This document shows positions 40,521 to 43,593 of a DNA stretch of 43,593 nucleotides, one piece after another. Source of the stretch: a virus; IMG/VR virus record IMGVR_UViG_3300033888_000029, positions 1 through 43,593 of that record; one strand, 5' to 3'. The translations under genes were made by a program, and so were the position numbers. The number at the start of each line of letters is the position of its first letter. The first letter of the stretch is position 1. The notes below the pieces were generated by a model that was given only the letters and a program-made list of their open reading frames with translations, was not told the origin of the DNA and searched no databases.

Positions 40521-40523
40521 GCG
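40498..40523 (+). repeat. 26-bp gene-start repeat, copy 1
   Basis: Covers the ribosome site (GGAAAGGGAAGG) and the GTGAGCG start of the mosaic gene at 40517. It matches 41582-41607 at 25 of 26 bases, which holds the start of the gene at 41601. Confidence 0.75.
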
Positions 40524-41215
40524 ATAAATTGGAGACCCCAGCACGCCCGCAGATGCTGCGAACGAAGAACTGCGAGCATAGCCCTACATTTTCTTGTGGG
40601 ACGTATTGTACAACTTACGAAACTGATCTTGCACCAGCACGCCCGCAGAGCGCGGAGCCTGAAATCTTGCGACCGGAGTTTGAAAAACTAGCCAAGCCCA
40701 GGCATTTTGATTTAGGCCGTCCCAAATTGGGTGCTTATGCAGATGCGGACACCGAGCACCTGTGGCAGTTCTACTGCGATGGGTACGCTTATGCCGCGCC
40801 CGAACTGGCCCGCCTGCGAGCCGTACTGACGAAGATTGACGCAATTCGTAACATGATTGTCGCCACACAGAACGTCAATTGGTCGCGGGATATTTATCCG
40901 CTAGTGGCTGCTTTGAACGACGCTGGATTTGAAGGCAAGTCTTACGACGAAGCGCGGGAATGGGCGCAAATGGAATTCGAGAAGGCCAATGGCCACAAGG
41001 TCACGCTGATTACAAATTTCAGACTGCGCGCAGAGAAAGCCGAAGCCAAGTGTGACGGCCTGCGAGATGCGCTGGAGAAGATGGTCAAGTTTTATAAACC
41101 GCCGAGCCACGACAGGCGGTTAGAACTCCAAGGTGCTGATGATAATTGCGCGATTTGCAAGGCTCAGACCGCTCTCGCCGCGCTGCCCGATTCGCCGAAG
41201 GGAGAAGCCCGGTGA
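40517..41215 (+). CDS. Mosaic early protein 1 (Ead/Ea22-like layout)
   Basis: 232 residues from a GTG start. It carries N-terminal tags ETPARPQ (6-12) and APARPQSAEP (39-48), a YAAPELARLRAV stretch (about 92-103), the GLRDALE segment (about 180), and a C-terminal tag NCAICKAQTALAALPDSPKG. The same tags, in the same order, occur in the genes at 41807 and 42169 around different centres. Phage Ead/Ea22-like proteins show a comparable layout, but no function is established from the sequence. Confidence 0.65.
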   Translation: MSDKLETPARPQMLRTKNCEHSPTFSCGTYCTTYETDLAPARPQSAEPEILRPEFEKLAKPRHFDLGRPKLGAYADADTEHLWQFYCDGYAYAAPELARLRAVLTKIDAIRNMIVATQNVNWSRDIYPLVAALNDAGFEGKSYDEAREWAQMEFEKANGHKVTLITNFRLRAEKAEAKCDGLRDALEKMVKFYKPPSHDRRLELQGADDNCAICKAQTALAALPDSPKGEAR

Positions 41216-41493
41216 GCTACCGCTTTGAGGATGACGAGACGCCAGCACGCCAGCAGGGCATGGAGCTTCTAACTCCAAAGAGGACCACCTATAGCATTGC
41301 CAATGGCATTTTCAAAACGGGCATAAGAATCAATCAGCAACGCAGATGGATTAGGCGAGGCATTCGAGACCCAGAGGGCTTGGGGAAGCGCTTGACTGCC
41401 GCTTGGCACGTTCGGGCCGCCCGTCAGAAGCGGGATGTCCACGCGCACGGCCTGGGCGTGGGCGAGGGATGTGCGGCCACGGTTGTGTTGTAA
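41212..41493 (+). CDS. Truncated mosaic gene running into an inverted fragment
   Basis: 93 residues from GTG 41212. Only the first 20 or so (MSYRFEDDETPARQQGMELL) look like a mosaic-gene start with the TPAR-x-Q tag. From about 41269 on it reads the opposite strand of a decayed gene (pseudogene at 41269-41579), giving an Arg-rich tail without known features. It may be translated but is probably the 5' stump of an interrupted gene. Confidence 0.4.
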   Translation: MSYRFEDDETPARQQGMELLTPKRTTYSIANGIFKTGIRINQQRRWIRRGIRDPEGLGKRLTAAWHVRAARQKRDVHAHGLGVGEGCAATVVL

Positions 41494-41579
41494 AGCGGAC
41501 CCGCCTCCGGGAAAAGGGCGTCGACTTCCGGCTCTGCATTTTCGGCGAAAGTGAGGATGACTTTTAAAAAAGAAGTCAA
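41269..41579 (-). pseudogene. Inverted, frameshifted relative of the 32773 gene
   Basis: Minus-strand reading from TTG 41579 gives SFLKVILTFAENAEPEVDAL, then FPEAGPLYNTTVAA, closely matching ILKILPWAEKAEPEIDALVP, then GPAYNSTVTA of the 120-residue protein at 32773; DNA similarity is also visible. After VAA the frame stops soon. The sequence resumes in another frame (SLAHAQAVRVDIPLLTGG..., to ENAIGNAIGG) and stops at 41269, a total length close to the intact gene. No ribosome site precedes it. A single frameshift and wrong orientation mark it as a decayed copy from a related phage's lysis region. Confidence 0.7.
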
Positions 41580-41581
41580 CT

Positions 41582-41607
41582 GGAAAGGGAAGGTGGAACG
41601 GTGAGCG
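41582..41607 (+). repeat. 26-bp gene-start repeat, copy 2
   Basis: Same as 40498-40523 except for one base. It brings a ribosome site and GTGAGCG start to the gene at 41601, immediately beside the inverted pseudogene. Confidence 0.75.
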
Positions 41608-41807
41608 CAAAGTGTGGCGATACGATCGTGTTCTATGCCGTTGTTTCGCGGAAGCCACACACGGCGTTTCATGTATTCCAATGGAAGCCTTGGGATTTCT
41701 GGATGTACGCTACGTTCTCAGAGGCCAAGGTTATCCGGGATGCAGCTCGATTCAATCACCCGGAGAACGAGTTTGAGGTGGTGAAGTTTGGAGCGAAGGC
41801 GGGATAG
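41601..41807 (+). CDS. Small early protein, unknown function
   Basis: 68 residues from GTG 41601 with the repeated GGAAAGGGAAGG ribosome site. DTIVFYAVVSRKPHTAFHVF, then WDFWMYATFSEAKVIRDAAR: small alpha/beta protein rich in aromatic residues. No family recognised. Stop overlaps the next GTG. Confidence 0.6.
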   Translation: MSAKCGDTIVFYAVVSRKPHTAFHVFQWKPWDFWMYATFSEAKVIRDAARFNHPENEFEVVKFGAKAG

Positions 41808-42172
41808 TGAAAAGTGATGAGCGATGCAGTTGTGGACCAGCACGCCCGCAGAGCGCGGAGCAGTTACTCGATGCCTATTACGGCAAACCTGGGTCGTCAA
41901 AGGTTATCCAGAAATCGCAGGAAATTTATCGCTTTGCCGTCTACGCCGCCTCCGAACTTGCTCGCCTGCAAGCCGAGGGCGACAGTCTGCGCGACGCGCT
42001 GCCACAAATTCGAGAAGCGTTACAGTTAGCGAGCGAACGATTCGAGTATGCGCCACACACCATCACAGGATTCGGCGGAGTAACTGAACACTATCCGAAG
42101 AACTGTACAAGATGCAAGGTTGCTGCCGCCCTCGCCGCGCTGCCCGATCCGCCGAAGGGAGAAGTGAAATGA
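41807..42172 (+). CDS. Mosaic early protein 2
   Basis: 121 residues from GTG 41807. N-terminal tag GPARPQSAEQ (10-19), YAASELARLQAEGDSLRDAL in the middle and C-terminal NCTRCKVAAALAALPDPPKG. It is the shortest family member and nearly all tags, so it shows the shared skeleton best. Cys-x2-Cys before the C-tag (NC-x-x-CK) is shared with mosaic protein 1. Overlaps the next gene by ATGA. Confidence 0.65.
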   Translation: MKSDERCSCGPARPQSAEQLLDAYYGKPGSSKVIQKSQEIYRFAVYAASELARLQAEGDSLRDALPQIREALQLASERFEYAPHTITGFGGVTEHYPKNCTRCKVAAALAALPDPPKGEVK

Positions 42173-42981
42173 ACGACAAAGCGACTCCAGCACGCCCGCA
42201 GAGCGCGGAGCAATTCCACAAGACTGAATGTGGCATCGCTATCCCACTCTATGCGGTATTGGATGAAAATCGCCAAGGTCGCCAGCCAATGCCGAAAGAA
42301 ATTCTCGCCAAAGTTTACGAGTTTGCCGAAGCCTACGCAGACAGCGAACTGTCCCGCCTGCGAGCTGAGCATGACCGCGATCTATTTAACCTAAAAGCCT
42401 CCAATTCTGATATGTGGCACGAGTTGCGGGAGGTTCTGGGCATACCACTTGACGATGTGAAGTGGTTCCCCTCGGCCCTGGTTCATCAAGTTGGCGACCT
42501 CATGGAACGTGTCGAGAAATCCGAAGCCGAGCGCGACGGCCTGCGGGATGCAAAGCCTAAGTATGCAGTTGGAGTTTCGGTGTTACTGACGCGCGGGAAT
42601 CAATTGCTTCTTGGCAAGAGGAAGAATATATCCGCAGCAGGTCTCTACTCGACTCCGGGCGGGCGTATCGAGCCAGACGAGGACATGGCGCGGTGTGCGA
42701 TTCGCGAATTCCACGAAGAAACGGGTGCGGTTCTCGGTGGTTTCACGTTCATCGATTATTGCGAGCATACGCGCTTTGGTCATCATTACTTCATGTTCTA
42801 CGCGCACGCGACTGATTACGAAGGCGAAATTGTAAACACGCAACCCGACAAGTGTGAAGGCTGGGAATGGATCGACTTAAACAGATTGCCGGGGAATTGT
42901 ACTGAACCTCCCAAGGTAATCGATTTGCTAGGCCGCACCCTTGCTGCGCTGTCCGATCCGCCGGAGGGAGAAACCCGGTGA
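42169..42981 (+). CDS. Mosaic early protein 3 with NUDIX hydrolase domain
   Basis: 270 residues. N-tag TPARPQSAEQ (6-15), YADSELSRLRAEHD (56-69), and GLRDA (124-128) precede a NUDIX domain (about 131-240). The NUDIX box is complete: Gly165-x5-Glu171-x7-Arg179-Glu180-x2-Glu183-Glu184-x-Gly186. The C-tag TLAALSDPPEGE follows. NUDIX enzymes cleave nucleoside diphosphates linked to another group; here dNTP cleaning, NAD or mRNA-cap-type substrates are all possible. The enzyme sits where the other members have variable centres. Confidence 0.8.
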   Translation: MNDKATPARPQSAEQFHKTECGIAIPLYAVLDENRQGRQPMPKEILAKVYEFAEAYADSELSRLRAEHDRDLFNLKASNSDMWHELREVLGIPLDDVKWFPSALVHQVGDLMERVEKSEAERDGLRDAKPKYAVGVSVLLTRGNQLLLGKRKNISAAGLYSTPGGRIEPDEDMARCAIREFHEETGAVLGGFTFIDYCEHTRFGHHYFMFYAHATDYEGEIVNTQPDKCEGWEWIDLNRLPGNCTEPPKVIDLLGRTLAALSDPPEGETR

Positions 42982-43175
42982 GCTATCGCGAAGAGAACGA
43001 TCAGGTAATCCTCACTATGAATCGGGAAGACTACGACAAACTATTTGTTCTCGTCTCACTGATGGAATTTCTTCGTTTCAATGGTACAGAGTTGCAGGGC
43101 TGGCGGGAATTGTCTGACCGTCTCAACCAGGGTAACCCGAACTATACCCCACACCGGGTGGAGGAGAAAAAGTGA
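42978..43175 (+). CDS. Small early protein, unknown function
   Basis: 65 residues from GTG 42978; its first bases (GTGAGCTAYCGC) match those of the truncated gene at 41212. NREDYDKLFVLVSLMEFLRF, then GTELQGWRELSDRLNQGNPN: helical. Overlaps the next start by GTGA. No family recognised. Confidence 0.55.
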   Translation: MSYREENDQVILTMNREDYDKLFVLVSLMEFLRFNGTELQGWRELSDRLNQGNPNYTPHRVEEKK

Positions 43176-43432
43176 GCCGGCGATGGAGGCGCGACGGTCG
43201 GATATTTCGGTTCGATTGCCCCGACGCGCAGGGTTTTATTTTTGGAGCGCAGGCACCATCTTGCATGTGGGCATGGGCTGTTTATGGATCGCATTTCAAG
43301 GCGGAGGGTGTGGAATTCAGCCTGGTTGTTGCGAAACGTCGCGCCAACGAGCAACTAGATAAACTGCTTAACCTTGCACCCCATTGCAAACCCAGTGCGC
43401 CGCCCCGTTCCAATCCTGACCGTCCTTCGTGA
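43172..43432 (+). CDS. Small early protein, unknown function
   Basis: 86 residues from GTG 43172. SRRWRRDGRIFRFDCPDAQG, then SCMWAWAVYGSHFKAEGVEF. The last 20 residues (APHCKPSAPPRSNPDRPS) read against the convergent HNH gene and may only be read-through to the next stop. Last gene of the early operon. No family recognised. Confidence 0.5.
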   Translation: MSRRWRRDGRIFRFDCPDAQGFIFGAQAPSCMWAWAVYGSHFKAEGVEFSLVVAKRRANEQLDKLLNLAPHCKPSAPPRSNPDRPS

Positions 43433-43593
43433 TTCTGTCGTCTCGCCACGCCGCCCCCATCCCTCGCCTGCGTTGGTGCTCGAAAGTGGCATTCAAGAGT
43501 GCCAACGCTCGCCCGCAATCGCAGCAGCGCCTATCCTGTCGCTCCCACATCAGTTTTACGCGCCGCTTGTATTCTAGCCACCCGTCTTTTGAA
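43368..43593 (-). CDS. HNH endonuclease, C-terminal catalytic part
   Basis: Continuation of the gene starting at 253, reading through the 126-bp overlap. Sequence DGWLEYKRRVKLMWERQDRR, then CCDCGRALALLNATFEHQRR, GAAWRDDRI and NGAAHWVCNGVQG: the CCDCG pair, FEH and the closing HWVCN are an HNH zinc/metal-binding pattern. Stop at 43368, overlapping the convergent early gene by about 65 bases. Confidence 0.8.
   Translation of the reverse strand, partial: SKDGWLEYKRRVKLMWERQDRRCCDCGRALALLNATFEHQRRRGMGAAWRDDRITKDGQDWNGAAHWVCNGVQG
43468..43593. repeat. Right copy of 126-bp terminal direct repeat
   Basis: Identical to 9-134; see the left copy. Confidence 0.95.

Noticed and set aside
41424-41681. 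Minus-strand 85-residue frame as an intact gene
   Set aside because: Only part matches the 32773 protein; the frame breaks and continues in another frame, there is no ribosome site, and the first third reads against the gene at 41601. Reported as a pseudogene instead.

Overview
This window is essentially the complete genome of a tailed dsDNA phage (about 43.5 kb), assembled as a circle or terminally redundant molecule. The last 126 bases (43468-43593) repeat bases 9-134 exactly. Bases 1-8 do not belong to that overlap and match the 3' end of a common Illumina adapter, so they look like a trimming remnant. An HNH endonuclease gene reads without interruption across the joint.

The virion genes are of the P22-like (short-tailed) type and follow the P22 order: small terminase candidate, large terminase, portal, scaffold candidate, coat, gp4-like tail accessory factor, gp10-like hub, a gp14-position GNAT-like protein, then three ejection-protein candidates. 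The host is inferred, not shown: the Sec-type signal peptides ending in AQ, GQ or SQ and an FN3 protein with a YRSTTSGGPY-type strand resemble secreted proteins of soil Acidobacteriota.

Layout. 43368 to 2201 (minus strand, through the joint): a recombination-type ATPase, two small coiled-coil proteins and the HNH nuclease, driven by a strong minus-strand promoter whose -10 overlaps a perfect palindromic operator (2318-2405). 2441-4616: small genes, a LuxR-type HTH protein, a terminator and a minimal tyrosine recombinase. 4683-22926: endonuclease VII-like protein, packaging, head, neck and ejection genes. 22920-23514: two minus-strand genes inserted in the late operon. 23527-31083: seven consecutive tail, adhesin or spike genes, each beginning with a signal peptide, including an 851-residue beta-helix protein. 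31080-33386: glucosaminidase lysin and small membrane proteins (holin and spanin candidates). 33387-33838: non-coding control region with DnaA-box-like repeats, a promoter and a long hairpin. 33839-43432: early or replication operon with a HAD phosphatase, a DnaB-N/RepA-type helicase fusion, iteron-like repeats, a J-domain protein, zinc ribbons, and a cassette of mosaic genes that share end modules around different centres, one of them a NUDIX hydrolase.

The most unusual features are the eight Sec-type signal peptides on genes in virion-gene positions, the mosaic cassette at 40.5-43.0 kb with an inverted, frameshifted copy of a lysis-region gene inside it, and the structured control regions. 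I saw no tRNA, rRNA, CRISPR array or insertion sequence.
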